A stretch of DNA of 64,000 nt from Thalassotalea_H castellviae (GCF_031846185.1 NZ_JAVRIF010000012.1:46182-110181); one strand, 5' to 3'; shown: positions 8,901 to 17,635, numbered from the stretch's first letter. Notes: generated from the sequence alone by a model not told the origin. A program made the numbers and translations.

Positions 8901-9445
8901 CAAACCCTAACAATGCCTATATCGAAGAAAATACGGGAACAGCCATCATCGTCATTCAAGAAAATGAAACACCGGCTAGAGGTGAAGTTACCTTTGAAAG
9001 CAGTACGGTTTCTTTTAATGAGGATGCCGGAGAAGTAACCATCAAGGTTGTTCGCTTAAATGGCAGTTATGGTCAATTATCGGTTAATTTACAGGTGTCC
9101 AACGATACAGCGACACAATCAAGCGATTTTGATTTATCAAACGGTACTATCACTTTTCTTGCTGATGAAATAGAGCAATCGATTAGTTTTTCAATTGTTG
9201 ATGACACAAACGATGAATCAGATGAAACCTTTACGATTGCCTTATCTGCTGAGGACTCATCTATTATCGGCGAATTTAACCAAGTGACTGTCAGTATCAT
9301 TGATAATGATGAAACGGTAGTAACACCACCTACTCCAACGCCTGATACTAGCTCTAGTGGCGGAGGTGGCTCAACATCATGGTTACTCATAATTATACTG
9401 TTTCCGCTGATCATCAAGACAAAGAAAAGCCACACTCCTCATTAG
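5954..9445 (+). CDS. Secreted metzincin protease with LRR and Calx-beta domains and GlyGly-CTERM
   Basis: About 1163 residues. The start at 5954 is chosen for GGAG five bases upstream and a clean signal peptide (MKRLLATVILSLLPLTSSA). Domains in order: a pro-region to about residue 200; a reprolysin-like zinc protease with HEMGHNMGLAH at 340-350 and a Met-turn (STVMAYS); about ten internalin-type leucine-rich repeats (residues 484-712); a thrombospondin type 3-like calcium motif (DIDNDGVSNSEE); three Calx-beta domains (about 784-893, 896-1004, 1011-1123); and a C-terminal GGGG at 1136-1139, a hydrophobic helix and a basic end. That tail is the GlyGly-CTERM signal cleaved by rhombosortase after type II export. 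It is probably surface-bound or released. The substrate is unknown; LRR and Calx-beta domains suggest adhesion. Confidence 0.9.
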   Translation: MKRLLATVILSLLPLTSSAIDLFNWEVAKAANKTTSQFMSSQAYSNAQNFSVDTKLLKDHQINDIITINLTENESYQAKITKIKRKQNGIVHIFAKINHKKEATPVVLTLGKKQFFFRIVTNNQVYVAQGSNNQGKLLNEQRLTKANKSHISDVKIPEESPRFSIKSPQNQQVSHNKSQDSIVYSSLPNMIKNPQNSAAMNNNDMATIKVLFVYSLTAETLYDGDVTTRLNHLVEVTNQIYLDSEVNMQIAIADTLAVDYPDEILSEQALDDITYQSHEAFTNIENIRYEAGADMVALLRPNMPEDTVCGIAWGNREVNNSIGFMYSHTSIDCADYVNAHEMGHNMGLAHSLAQGDTGYSFPFARGYRVEDVLNGFSTVMAYSTATAGKVYKFSNPNILCTEIACGIDRNDTVNGADASYALNQLRFQLANIMDTETDLTLASDALNNIESSGLKACLENQINNYDITYAGQVRDLFCSYRNISSLSGLEKFSGLTSIYLNGNNLTDISVLSTLTKLATLSLSNNNITHLSSLASLLYLNYLTVNYNQITSFDGLENLNYLSYLNATDNQISDISAISDHVTLETLLLENNQITDITDIQDLENLSWLSISNNKITDLPSLANLTKLTQLYLNDNQLSNISGLNALREIQLLDIENNMVSDLTPLNGYRNLQSLTLSQNPITNLDSIIYLNNLTTLNATNTNITDLSALFNLHNTWSQIRLFGSDNLYCWQVNYVEQFIPYENYQQPTTCNTNTDDQDIDNDGVSNSEELTNNTNPLYNTALAGELSFQIEQLNLNEINQTVTLKVIRSLGDKGDVKVTVRSVDQTATGDDDYKAIEQILTLSDKQLFQTFTLDIFADEAYEINESFTIELTDPDSATLGDKSKLNVTLKDNGGTALSWQETSNAVDENSGNLTLTITRPNDALGEMSVDISAIDDTAINGTDYVFEDQTITFYSGEYSKDVSIVIIDNDEYQGDKSFSLMMTNPNNAYIEENTGTAIIVIQENETPARGEVTFESSTVSFNEDAGEVTIKVVRLNGSYGQLSVNLQVSNDTATQSSDFDLSNGTITFLADEIEQSISFSIVDDTNDESDETFTIALSAEDSSIIGEFNQVTVSIIDNDETVVTPPTPTPDTSSSGGGGSTSWLLIIILFPLIIKTKKSHTPH

Positions 9446-9464
9446 CAGCAAAAGAATCGTCAAA

Positions 9465-9495
9465 AAAAACGCCAATCATACGATTGGCGTTTTTA
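9465..9495. terminator. Bidirectional terminator
   Basis: ACGCCAATC and GATTGGCGT pair around ATAC, with A residues before and T residues after. It lies between the convergent protease and M28 peptidase genes and can serve both strands. Confidence 0.85.
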
Positions 9496-9530
9496 TTATG
9501 ATCCAGTTAAGGCTTTTAAAGCACCATAAA

Positions 9531-11171
9531 TTATTTCATCATCGCATCACGAAGCGCTTTAAATTCAGTACCTTGATGCCAGTTAGGCCATTGCTTCGTA
9601 TTGGCTAATAAATAACCTGTTTCAAAGAACACTTGAAGTTCAGCGACTAAACCACTCCAGCCCCATTGTTCATTATATTCATCGCAAATTTGATGATAAC
9701 ATTTCGCCACTTCAGCTTTCACGCGCTTGCCTATTTGTTTTTCTTTCTCATTTAACCACACAGAGCCACCACCAGCACTTAACGCAGGCACACCTTTTTT
9801 CGCTAAACTAAAGTGATCTGAACGGTAGTAATAACCTCGTTCAGGTGTTTGCTCTGCCGTTAAGGTTCTATTTTGGCGTTTAGCTGCTTTCGCTAAGTAA
9901 TCTTCTAATTGAGATTTTCCAAAACCAACTACCGTTAAGTCAGTTTTAAGGCCCGTAATATCTAAACTATCCATATTTACTAAGCCAACAATTTTTGATA
10001 ATTCAACCGTAGGATGGTTAGCGAAGTAAATTGAACCTAACCGACCTTGCTCTTCAGCTGTCACTGCAGCGAACGTAATCGAGCGTTTTGGCGCTTTATT
10101 TAACGCTTTGTACGCTTTTGCAATATGGATCAAACCAGCCGTGCCTGTTGCGTTATCATGTGCACCATTAAAAATATGTTTCTTACCATCAATCATAGTT
10201 GTACCTAAATGGTCCCAATGGCCCATATAAAGCACATGCTCATCAGGGCTTTCACTACCAGGTATAGTTGCTAACACATTATTAGACGTTGATTGTTCAA
10301 AATCATTACTAATTGACACACTCGCTTTTAGCGAAAGAGGTATTGCTTTAAATGATTTAGACAAGGCTTGTTTTTTAGCTTGCATAAAGTCTTTGCCTGC
10401 TTTGGCAAACAATGCTTTTGCTTTCTCAACACTGATCCACATCTCAACATCAACAATTGCTTCATTGACTTCTTTTGCCGGTAAATGATATTGCGCGCCA
10501 GTCCAACTACTCTCAATAACATTCCAGCCATAACTAGCAGGCTTAGTTTCATGAACGATAATAGCGCCTGCGGCTCCTTGTCTTGCGGCTTCTTCATACT
10601 TATATGTCCAACGGCCATAATAAGTCATCGTATTGCCTTCAAATAACGCACTATCTTGTGTAGCAAAACCAGGATCATTCACTAGAACTACGACTGTTTT
10701 TCCTTTTACATCAATATCTTGATAATCATTCCAGTTATATTCTGGAGCATTAATACCGTAACCAACAAAGACAAGTTCAGAATCTTTTAATTCAATGTTT
10801 TTTTCAGTTTTTCTTGAACTGGCAACATAATTTTTCGGAAATTCAAAATCGAGATCGGCTATTGATAAATGTTTCACCGGTGTACTCGTTATGCTAACCA
10901 TAGGTACTGCTTGTGTATAGCTGTCGCCATTACCAGGTTTTAAGCCTAATGATTTAAAGGCGTTAATTAATAAATCGGTGGTAAGCTTCTCACCTACACC
11001 TGAAGGTTCTCGGCCTTCAAACGTATCAGATGACAGAGTTTTAATATCTTTTTTGATCGCGTGAACATCAAAAGAATTATAGGCTTTATCAAAATTATCA
11101 TTTGCATAAACGGTAAAGCTTGATGAAATAACTAGTACTGATAAAAATTGAATATTTTTAAGTAGTTTCAA
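9531..11171 (-). CDS. Secreted M28 family zinc aminopeptidase
   Basis: About 546 residues. I place the start at a TTG (11171) because AAGGG lies seven bases upstream and translation then begins with a standard signal peptide (KLLKNIQFLSVLVISSSFTVYA). The frame is open upstream to 11243, but those residues have no such signal. A PA domain (about residues 110-270) precedes an M28 catalytic domain with the metal ligands in GHWDHLG, GAHDNATG, AEEQGRLGS, NMDSLD and SDHF. Family members remove N-terminal amino acids from peptides using two zinc ions. The protein is probably periplasmic or secreted and lies next to two other exported proteins. Confidence 0.92.
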   Translation of the reverse strand: MKLLKNIQFLSVLVISSSFTVYANDNFDKAYNSFDVHAIKKDIKTLSSDTFEGREPSGVGEKLTTDLLINAFKSLGLKPGNGDSYTQAVPMVSITSTPVKHLSIADLDFEFPKNYVASSRKTEKNIELKDSELVFVGYGINAPEYNWNDYQDIDVKGKTVVVLVNDPGFATQDSALFEGNTMTYYGRWTYKYEEAARQGAAGAIIVHETKPASYGWNVIESSWTGAQYHLPAKEVNEAIVDVEMWISVEKAKALFAKAGKDFMQAKKQALSKSFKAIPLSLKASVSISNDFEQSTSNNVLATIPGSESPDEHVLYMGHWDHLGTTMIDGKKHIFNGAHDNATGTAGLIHIAKAYKALNKAPKRSITFAAVTAEEQGRLGSIYFANHPTVELSKIVGLVNMDSLDITGLKTDLTVVGFGKSQLEDYLAKAAKRQNRTLTAEQTPERGYYYRSDHFSLAKKGVPALSAGGGSVWLNEKEKQIGKRVKAEVAKCYHQICDEYNEQWGWSGLVAELQVFFETGYLLANTKQWPNWHQGTEFKALRDAMMK

Positions 11172-11304
11172 CGTTACACCCTTATTTTTGTTAAAAGTAT
11201 TGAAAAATAGAATGACAAGATATCGCTTCTGCAACAGCAACACTAGTCATTTTCCGAATTAATATAATTAGAGAGTAAATCGAAGTTTACAAAGCATAAA
11301 CAAA

Positions 11305-11919
11305 TTAATTTGGCTGCTGAACTTCTGGTTTAATTTGCAACTTTGAAGGCTCAATTAATATTAAAGTGCCTTTATTTGGCAGTTTTTTACCGGCAAAAGG
11401 ATTACTTTGGTTTTTCTTAAAACCTTTTGTTAAATAGACTGCCCAATATTCAACATGTGGTGACTCCCATTTTCTAACAAAAGCAATGCCGAGTTCATCT
11501 TGCTCTCGATAAAAATCTATTTCACCTAATAAATGCTGTCTATGACCAAATGAATTTTTAAAGCCGTCCCAAACATCTTCTGCATCACTGTAACCACCAG
11601 CTATGGCTTCCACTTGATTACTCATCGCACCACCGTAATAGCTAGGCAGTTGATAATTTACTTCACGTAGTCGCTCATTAGGGCTGCCACCAAGATTGTG
11701 CATCACTAAACCGCTTTTCACCATTAACTGCGCTTTATCGGTGGCGACTTTCGTCAACAACTTATTACAGCGAATAACGCTTCTTTGCTGTTCGGCATCC
11801 TTAATGATCATTTCAGCTAACAGTCGAGCTTGTTCATTATTACCGCACGCTGCAAAATTATCATTGGCGTAAGCAAGCACACTAAACATGCTTAATGTTA
11901 TGCAGATAAATATTTTCAA
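11305..11919 (-). CDS. CAP (SCP/PR-1) domain secreted protein
   Basis: A 204-residue protein starting at TTG (11919) with an AAGGA motif six bases upstream. A signal peptide (MKIFICITLSMFSVLAYA) is followed by one CAP domain. Typical CAP features are visible: QRSVIRCNKLLTKVATDKA, then HNLGGSPNERL and the GHRQHLL segment. The CAP cavity histidines and acidic residues appear present. The function of bacterial CAP proteins is poorly defined. It lies upstream of the M28 peptidase on the same strand with a 61-base gap to the longest reading of that gene, so they may be co-transcribed. Confidence 0.85.
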   Translation of the reverse strand: MKIFICITLSMFSVLAYANDNFAACGNNEQARLLAEMIIKDAEQQRSVIRCNKLLTKVATDKAQLMVKSGLVMHNLGGSPNERLREVNYQLPSYYGGAMSNQVEAIAGGYSDAEDVWDGFKNSFGHRQHLLGEIDFYREQDELGIAFVRKWESPHVEYWAVYLTKGFKKNQSNPFAGKKLPNKGTLILIEPSKLQIKPEVQQPN

Positions 11920-11990
11920 GTGAAATCCTTTTAAGTGTTTTTAAACGAAAAATTAACGAGTTATGCCGTTAATATTAAAATCATTAAACG

Positions 11991-12491
11991 TTAAAATAAC
12001 TTTAATTGCCAATAGCCAACATCAAGCCACTGATCAAATTTATAACCAACGTCTTTAAAATGTGCCACTTTTTCCATGCCAAATTTTTCATGAAGTGCCA
12101 CGCTGCTTTCATTGGGTAAAGTGATCCCACCAATTAATATTTTTATCGGGGTAGATTTAAGTTGTTGAAATAATGCTTGATATAAAAGACTACCAAGCCC
12201 TTTTCCTTGTGAATCTTTTGTCAGATAAATGGACACCTCACTGGCAAATCGATAAGCAGAACGGTCGCGCCATGGCGCAGAATAAGCATAACCCACGATT
12301 TTATTGTCAACTTCGGCCACAAACCAAAAATGACCTGCTCGTTGAATTTTTTCAATTCTTTTTTCAATATCTTGAGCGACGATCACTTGTTCTTCAAACG
12401 TGATCACCGTGCTTTCAATATAATAATTATAGATATTGGCTATTTGCGGAGCATCATTTAGCTCTACTTCTCTTAATATTGTATCAACCAT
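11991..12491 (-). CDS. GNAT N-acetyltransferase (phosphinothricin acetyltransferase-like)
   Basis: About 166 residues from the ATG at 12491, preceded closely by TAAGG. The frame is open 16 codons further upstream, but conserved sequence begins at ILREVELNDAPQIANIYNYY. The fold is a single GNAT domain with the acetyl-CoA loop DSQGKGLGS and the family motif FEEQ. It resembles the Pat/Bar/YncA group, which acetylates phosphinothricin, methionine sulfone or related amines. The real substrate is uncertain. Confidence 0.85.
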   Translation of the reverse strand: MVDTILREVELNDAPQIANIYNYYIESTVITFEEQVIVAQDIEKRIEKIQRAGHFWFVAEVDNKIVGYAYSAPWRDRSAYRFASEVSIYLTKDSQGKGLGSLLYQALFQQLKSTPIKILIGGITLPNESSVALHEKFGMEKVAHFKDVGYKFDQWLDVGYWQLKLF

Positions 12492-12637
12492 AAACCTTAA
12501 GTGTCTTAGAGAACTGTTTGGAGAGTAATTTGTTATCAATTTTTCAATAACTTAATGAAAATAACGGCAATTGAAATTTTTGGCAAGTAGAAATGTAAAT
12601 AACATAAACGAAATGAGGCGAGTTATCTTCAATATAG

Positions 12638-12704
12638 CGTTCATCCTGAACATCGTCGCTCATTGACATCCTTGGCACCGCGACATACCGTTCATCCTGA
12701 ACAT
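12638..12704. repeat. Direct repeat CGTTCATCCTGAACAT
   Basis: A 16-base sequence occurs at 12638-12653 and again at 12689-12704, 35 bases apart, between the GNAT gene and the icd terminator. Each copy contains the partial palindrome TTCATCCTGAA. It may be the residue of a dispersed extragenic repeat. The rest of the 12492-12770 gap holds only the icd terminator. Confidence 0.5.
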
Positions 12705-12736
12705 AAAAAAGGCTATGTATTGCTACATAGCCTTTC
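12705..12736 (-). terminator. Terminator of icd
   Basis: AAAGGCTATGTA (12708-12719) pairs with TACATAGCCTTT (12724-12735). On the minus strand the hairpin is followed by a run of T (complement of 12705-12710), matching the direction of icd. Confidence 0.9.
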
Positions 12737-12770
12737 TTAAATGTTAACGTGCTAAATTATGAAGCGTTTT

Positions 12771-15002
12771 TTACAAAAGGCTTGATAAAATTGTGTTGAA
12801 CGTTTCACTTGGACGCATAGCTTTTTCAGCTAATGTCGTATCTGCGAAGTAATAACCATCAATATCCATTGCTGGACCTTGAGCAGAGTTTAACTCATCA
12901 ACAATTTTAGCTTCTTGCTTAGTTAATGCTTGCGCAACTGCCGTAAATGCAGCTTTAAGCTCTTCATCAGCGGTTTGCTCTGCTAATGCTTGTGCCCAAT
13001 ACATACCTAAGTAAAAATGAGAACCACGGTTATCTAATTCACCCACTTTACGTGAAGGTGACTTATTTTCATCTAAGAATTTACCCGTAGCCGCATCTAA
13101 AGTATCTGCCAGTACTTGCGCTTTAGTATTGCCCGTTGTTACCGCTACATGCTCTAAAGACGCTGCCAATGCTAAAAATTCACCTAGTGAATCCCAACGT
13201 AAATGGTTTTCTTTATTGAATTGCTGAACGTGCTTAGGTGCTGAGCCACCTGCACCCGTTTCAAATAAACCACCGCCATTCATTAATGGCACAATTGATA
13301 ACATTTTTGCAGACGTTCCTAATTCTAAAATTGGGAATAAGTCAGTTAAGTAATCACGTAATACGTTACCAGTGACAGAAATAGTATCTTCACCTTTAGC
13401 ACAACGCGCTAAGGTATATTCACACGCTTGTACAGGCGCTAAAATTTGAATATCTAAACCTGTTGTATCGTGGTCGGCTAAATAAGTGTTAACTTTTTTG
13501 ATCATTTGGGCATCATGGCCACGGTTTTCGTCTAACCAAAATACTGCCGGCATACCACTTGCTCTTGCACGGGTAACCGCTAATTTAACCCAATCTTGAA
13601 TAGGAGCATCTTTCGCCTGACACATTCTGAAAATATCACCTTGGGCAACATTTTGTTCGATTAATGTTTCACCATTTTCAGTAACAACACGAACGGTACC
13701 ATTACCTGTCATGGTGAATGTTTTATCGTGTGAACCATACTCTTCAGCTTTTTGAGCCATCAAGCCAACGTTTGGCACTGTACCCATAGTTGTTGGGTTG
13801 AATGCACCATTTTCACGACAAAAATCAACAACTGCTGAGAAAACACCAGCATAGTTACGATCTGGGATCATAAACTTAGTATCTTTTTGTTTTCCGTCAG
13901 GGCCCCACATTTGACCAGAAGCACGAAGCGCTGCCGGCATAGAAGCATCGATAATTACATCGCTTGGAACATGTAAGTTAGTAATACCATTATCAGAATC
14001 AACCATCGCCATTTCTGGACGAGAAGCATAAACCGCGGCTAAATCTGCTTCAATTTCTGCTTTTTTATCAGCAGGTAAACGCGCTATTTTCGCGTAAACA
14101 TCACCAATACCATTATTAGCATCAACACCTAACTGTTCAAAAGTTTCTGCATGTTTTTCAAAAACATCTTTATAGAAAACTTTAACACAATGGCCGAACA
14201 TAATTGGGTCTGAAACTTTCATCATGGTCGCTTTTAAATGAAGCGATAATAAAACATCTTCTTCTTTCGCTTTGGCAATTTCAGTTTCGTAAAATTTAAC
14301 TAAAGCATCTTTACTCATCACAGAAGCATCAATGACTTCTTTATCAAGTAACGGTAAATTTGATTTTAATAAGGTAACGTCACCATTGTCAGCGACAAAT
14401 TCAATGTTTACGTTTGTAGCACCATCAACAGTTACCGACTTTTCGCTGCCGTAAAAATCACCCGATGACATATGTGCCACATGTGATTTAGACTCTTTAG
14501 ACCACGCACCCATTGAGTGTGGGTTATTACGAGCATATTGTTTAACAGAACCTGGCGCACGACGATCAGAATTACCTTCACGTAATACCGGGTTTACCGC
14601 TGAACCTAATACTTTCGCATACGTTAATTTGATTGACTCTTCTGCTTCATTTTGTGGTTCTGCAGGATAATCAGGTAATGCATAACCTTTATCTTGCAAT
14701 TCTTTAATAACCGCTTGTAATTGAGGAATTGATGCAGAAATATTAGGTAATTTGATAATATTTGCTTCAGGCGTTTTCGCTAATTCACCTAATTCACTTA
14801 AAGCATCACCAATTTGTTGCTCTGGCGTCAAATATTTAGGAAAATTAGCAATAATACGACCTGCTAAAGAAATATCGCGTGTATCTACATCAATACCTGA
14901 TGACGCAGTAAATGCTTGGATAATGGGTAATAGTGAATAAGTCGCCAGTGCTGGCGCTTCATCTGTGATGGTATAAATAATTTTAGATGATTCTGTGGAC
15001 AT
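12771..15002 (-). CDS. icd: Monomeric NADP-dependent isocitrate dehydrogenase
   Basis: A 743-residue monomeric-type isocitrate dehydrogenase converting isocitrate to 2-oxoglutarate with NADP+ in the TCA cycle. Its length is nearly twice that of the dimeric E. coli enzyme and normal for the monomeric family. The start at 15002 (MSTESSKIIYTITDEAPALA) follows AGGAAG. Conserved segments include LREGNSDRRAPGSVKQYAR, which matches the substrate-binding region, and KDTKFMIPDRNYAGVF. The gene is divergent from rluE, as icd and rluE are in E. coli, although E. coli carries the unrelated dimeric enzyme there. Confidence 0.97.
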   Translation of the reverse strand: MSTESSKIIYTITDEAPALATYSLLPIIQAFTASSGIDVDTRDISLAGRIIANFPKYLTPEQQIGDALSELGELAKTPEANIIKLPNISASIPQLQAVIKELQDKGYALPDYPAEPQNEAEESIKLTYAKVLGSAVNPVLREGNSDRRAPGSVKQYARNNPHSMGAWSKESKSHVAHMSSGDFYGSEKSVTVDGATNVNIEFVADNGDVTLLKSNLPLLDKEVIDASVMSKDALVKFYETEIAKAKEEDVLLSLHLKATMMKVSDPIMFGHCVKVFYKDVFEKHAETFEQLGVDANNGIGDVYAKIARLPADKKAEIEADLAAVYASRPEMAMVDSDNGITNLHVPSDVIIDASMPAALRASGQMWGPDGKQKDTKFMIPDRNYAGVFSAVVDFCRENGAFNPTTMGTVPNVGLMAQKAEEYGSHDKTFTMTGNGTVRVVTENGETLIEQNVAQGDIFRMCQAKDAPIQDWVKLAVTRARASGMPAVFWLDENRGHDAQMIKKVNTYLADHDTTGLDIQILAPVQACEYTLARCAKGEDTISVTGNVLRDYLTDLFPILELGTSAKMLSIVPLMNGGGLFETGAGGSAPKHVQQFNKENHLRWDSLGEFLALAASLEHVAVTTGNTKAQVLADTLDAATGKFLDENKSPSRKVGELDNRGSHFYLGMYWAQALAEQTADEELKAAFTAVAQALTKQEAKIVDELNSAQGPAMDIDGYYFADTTLAEKAMRPSETFNTILSSLL

Positions 15003-15174
15003 TTTTCTTCCTACTTTGATCTGCGAGCGTGCGACAAAGTGAATATTCATTCAACTTAAATAGGTTGATATCCACCTTATCAAAAATTTATTTAGCGCGC
15101 GCATAGTATAGGAAATCATGCCATATTTAAATAGCTTGATAAGAACGATTAGTAATAAAACGGAGTAAAAAAGC

Positions 15175-15813
15175 GTGGTAGAAAGAAGAAATTGGCAAAA
15201 TAAAAGAGCAAAACCAAGCCATGCAAAAAAGGTCAGACCAGTGAACGATGAAAAAAAAATAGTTTTGCTTAACAAACCTTTTAATGTTTTAAGTCAATTT
15301 ACTGATGATGAGGCAAACCATAATAACAAAAGAAAGACTTTAAAAGATTTTGTGCCAATTAAAGATATCTATGCGGCAGGACGTCTTGATCGAGATAGTG
15401 AAGGTCTACTTTTGCTGACCAATGATGGTAAATTACAGCATAAATTAGCGAATCCCACGCAGAAAACTGAAAAAACCTATTGGGTACAAGTAGAGGGGGC
15501 GCCGCAAGAAACAGATCTAAATTTATTACGCCAAGGCATCGAGTTAAAAGATGGCATGACAAAACCGGCTAAAGTAACTGTGATGGATGAACCCAATATC
15601 TGGCCAAGAACACCGCCTATTAGAGAAAGGGCAAACATTCCTACCACCTGGCTTGAAATATCAATTACCGAAGGCAGAAACAGGCAAGTAAGGAGAATGA
15701 CCGCCAATATCGGTTTTCCAACCCTTAGGTTGATTCGTTATAGCATAGGGAAATATACCATAGCAGGAATAGAAAATGGCCAATTTAAAACTCTGAATAT
15801 AAGGAATAATTAA
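15175..15813 (+). CDS. rluE: 23S rRNA pseudouridine synthase E
   Basis: A 212-residue RsuA-family pseudouridine synthase that modifies U2457 in 23S rRNA. It starts at GTG 15175 with GGAG nine bases upstream. The catalytic motif GRLDRDSEGLLLLTNDGKL contains the active-site aspartate, and the RsuA-type C-terminal motif EGRNRQVRRMTA is present. There is no S4 domain, as expected for RluE. The N-terminal 25 residues are basic. It overlaps nudJ by one base (TAATG), so the two are an operon. Confidence 0.95.
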   Translation: MVERRNWQNKRAKPSHAKKVRPVNDEKKIVLLNKPFNVLSQFTDDEANHNNKRKTLKDFVPIKDIYAAGRLDRDSEGLLLLTNDGKLQHKLANPTQKTEKTYWVQVEGAPQETDLNLLRQGIELKDGMTKPAKVTVMDEPNIWPRTPPIRERANIPTTWLEISITEGRNRQVRRMTANIGFPTLRLIRYSIGKYTIAGIENGQFKTLNIRNN

Positions 15814-16289
15814 TGAGTCACTTAACCCAAGGACATGGCAGCGAACAATTTAAACCCAATACAACGGTTGCCGCAGTTATTGTGCATCAAGATAAGTTTT
15901 TATTGGTGGAAGAAATTGAAAATAACCAACGAGTTTTCAATCAAGCTGCTGGTCATTTAGAAGCTAATGAGAATTTAATTGATGCGGCTAAACGGGAAGT
16001 TTTTGAAGAGACAGGCTTACTAATTGAACCTCAATATTGTAGCGGTATCTATTATTTTCATCGACCTGAGATTGCACTGTATTTTTTACGTTTTTGTTTT
16101 GTCATAGAGTTAACCGAGCCGCTTAAAAGCTCCCCTAATGATGAGGAAATAATTGCGACACATTGGCTAACTTATGATGAAATTAAATCAAAAGAAACGC
16201 AATTAAGAAGCCCAATGGTTCTACAGTGTATTGACGATTATTTAGCCGGCCAAAAAGTAACATTAGACATTTTCAAAACCAATCTTTAA
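15813..16289 (+). CDS. nudJ: NUDIX phosphatase NudJ
   Basis: A 158-residue NUDIX hydrolase. The NUDIX box is complete: GHLEANENLIDAAKREVFEE followed by TGL, giving the metal-binding REVFEE core. NudJ in E. coli removes phosphate from nucleoside di- and triphosphates and from HMP pyrophosphate, a thiamine precursor. The assignment is supported by the conserved order rluE-nudJ-mnmA-hflD-purB. Its start overlaps the rluE stop. Confidence 0.93.
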   Translation: MSHLTQGHGSEQFKPNTTVAAVIVHQDKFLLVEEIENNQRVFNQAAGHLEANENLIDAAKREVFEETGLLIEPQYCSGIYYFHRPEIALYFLRFCFVIELTEPLKSSPNDEEIIATHWLTYDEIKSKETQLRSPMVLQCIDDYLAGQKVTLDIFKTNL

Positions 16290-16370
16290 CTTTTATCGCC
16301 TGTGAAATAGCGCAAATAGACCTTCCAAAAAATATATAACTTTCATCGTGAGAATCTCTTGTTAGGTACT

Positions 16371-16398
16371 ATGACCAACTCATTGCCCGTGCTATAAT
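16371..16398 (+). promoter_or_regulatory. Likely sigma-70 promoter upstream of mnmA
   Basis: An extended -10, TGC-TATAAT, at 16390-16398 is preceded by a weak -35 (ATGACC, 16371-16376) at 16 bases. It stands 63 bases before the mnmA start in a 172-base gap, so mnmA-hflD probably has its own transcript. Confidence 0.55.
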
Positions 16399-16461
16399 TT
16401 CGCGCCATTTTCTTTAGGCCTTTTGTAATACAACATAAACATTAGGAAAAACGAGTAATCA

Positions 16462-17607
16462 ATGTCTATTAGTGAGCCATTAAACGAAAAACGTCCACAA
16501 GATACCAAAGTCATTGTTGGTATGTCAGGTGGAGTAGACTCTTCTGTATCAGCACATCTGTTGATTGAACAAGGCTATCAAGTTGAAGGCTTGTTCATGA
16601 AAAATTGGGAAGAAGATGATACCGATGAATACTGCGCCGCTGCTGAAGACTTAAAAGATGCTCAACAAGTGTGTGAAAAACTCGGTATAAAGTTACACAC
16701 AATTAATTTTGCAACCGAATATTGGGACAATGTTTTTGAATATTTTTTAGCAGAATACAAAGCCGGTCGTACACCTAATCCTGATATTATGTGTAATAAA
16801 GAAATTAAATTCAAAGCTTTCCTTGAGTTTGCATGTGAAGACTTAGGTGCTGACTACATCGCGACAGGCCATTATGTTCAACGAAAATTTATCACTGATG
16901 AACAAGGTAATGGTCAATGGGCTATGTTACGTGGCTTAGATAATAATAAAGATCAAAGTTACTTTTTATATACGCTAAGCGATAAACAAGTTGGTCGTAC
17001 TTTATTTCCCGTTGGTCATATCGAAAAACCTGAAGTGCGCGCTATCGCTGAAAAAGCGGATTTAGTTACCGCCAATAAAAAAGACAGCACGGGAATTTGT
17101 TTTATTGGTGAACGTAAATTTAAAGACTTTCTGGGGCAATACTTACCTGCACAACCGGGAAAAATAGAATCTGCTGAAGGTGAAGTTATTGGTGAGCATG
17201 ACGGATTAATGTATCACACACTAGGCCAACGTAAAGGACTTCGTATTGGTGGTTTAGCAAATGCGGGGGAAGAGCCTTGGTACGTGGTTGAAAAAGACCT
17301 GTTAAGAAATGTGTTAATTGTTGGACAAGGTCATAACCACCCTCGTCTATTCTCTAAAGGATTAATTGGCAATCAGCTCCATTTGGTGAATCGCAAAAAA
17401 CTTGATAAGCCGATTTCTTGCACGGTAAAAACACGCTACCGCCAAGAAGATGTTCCTTGTACTCTAACTCCGGTAAGTGAAGTTGAAGGTACTTTTCAGG
17501 TTATGTTTGATGAACAGCAAAGCTCAGTTACACCCGGTCAGTCTGTCGTATTTTATCAAGATAATATTTGCTTAGGCGGCGGCATTATTAATACTCTTAT
17601 TCGTTAA
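16462..17607 (+). CDS. mnmA: tRNA-uridine 2-sulfurtransferase MnmA
   Basis: A 381-residue enzyme that thiolates U34 of tRNA-Glu, tRNA-Gln and tRNA-Lys, taking sulfur from the IscS/Tus relay. The ATP PP-loop SGGVDSS lies at residues 22-28. The two catalytic cysteines are C111 (NPDIMCNKEIKF) and C213 (STGICFIGERKF). Length agrees with the family, with an N-terminal extension of about ten residues. It is followed by hflD after 28 bases, as in E. coli. Confidence 0.97.
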   Translation: MSISEPLNEKRPQDTKVIVGMSGGVDSSVSAHLLIEQGYQVEGLFMKNWEEDDTDEYCAAAEDLKDAQQVCEKLGIKLHTINFATEYWDNVFEYFLAEYKAGRTPNPDIMCNKEIKFKAFLEFACEDLGADYIATGHYVQRKFITDEQGNGQWAMLRGLDNNKDQSYFLYTLSDKQVGRTLFPVGHIEKPEVRAIAEKADLVTANKKDSTGICFIGERKFKDFLGQYLPAQPGKIESAEGEVIGEHDGLMYHTLGQRKGLRIGGLANAGEEPWYVVEKDLLRNVLIVGQGHNHPRLFSKGLIGNQLHLVNRKKLDKPISCTVKTRYRQEDVPCTLTPVSEVEGTFQVMFDEQQSSVTPGQSVVFYQDNICLGGGIINTLIR

Positions 17608-17635
17608 GCGCATGGGTTAAGGTTAATTATATTTT

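Noticed and set aside
9073..9435. A 120-codon minus-strand frame within the protease gene
   Set aside because: It is antisense to the third Calx-beta domain and the GlyGly tail; no ribosome binding site.
15051..15275. A 74-codon minus-strand frame upstream of icd
   Set aside because: It overlaps the start of rluE antisense and covers the intergenic region; the hydrophobic composition comes from the complement of A-rich sequence.
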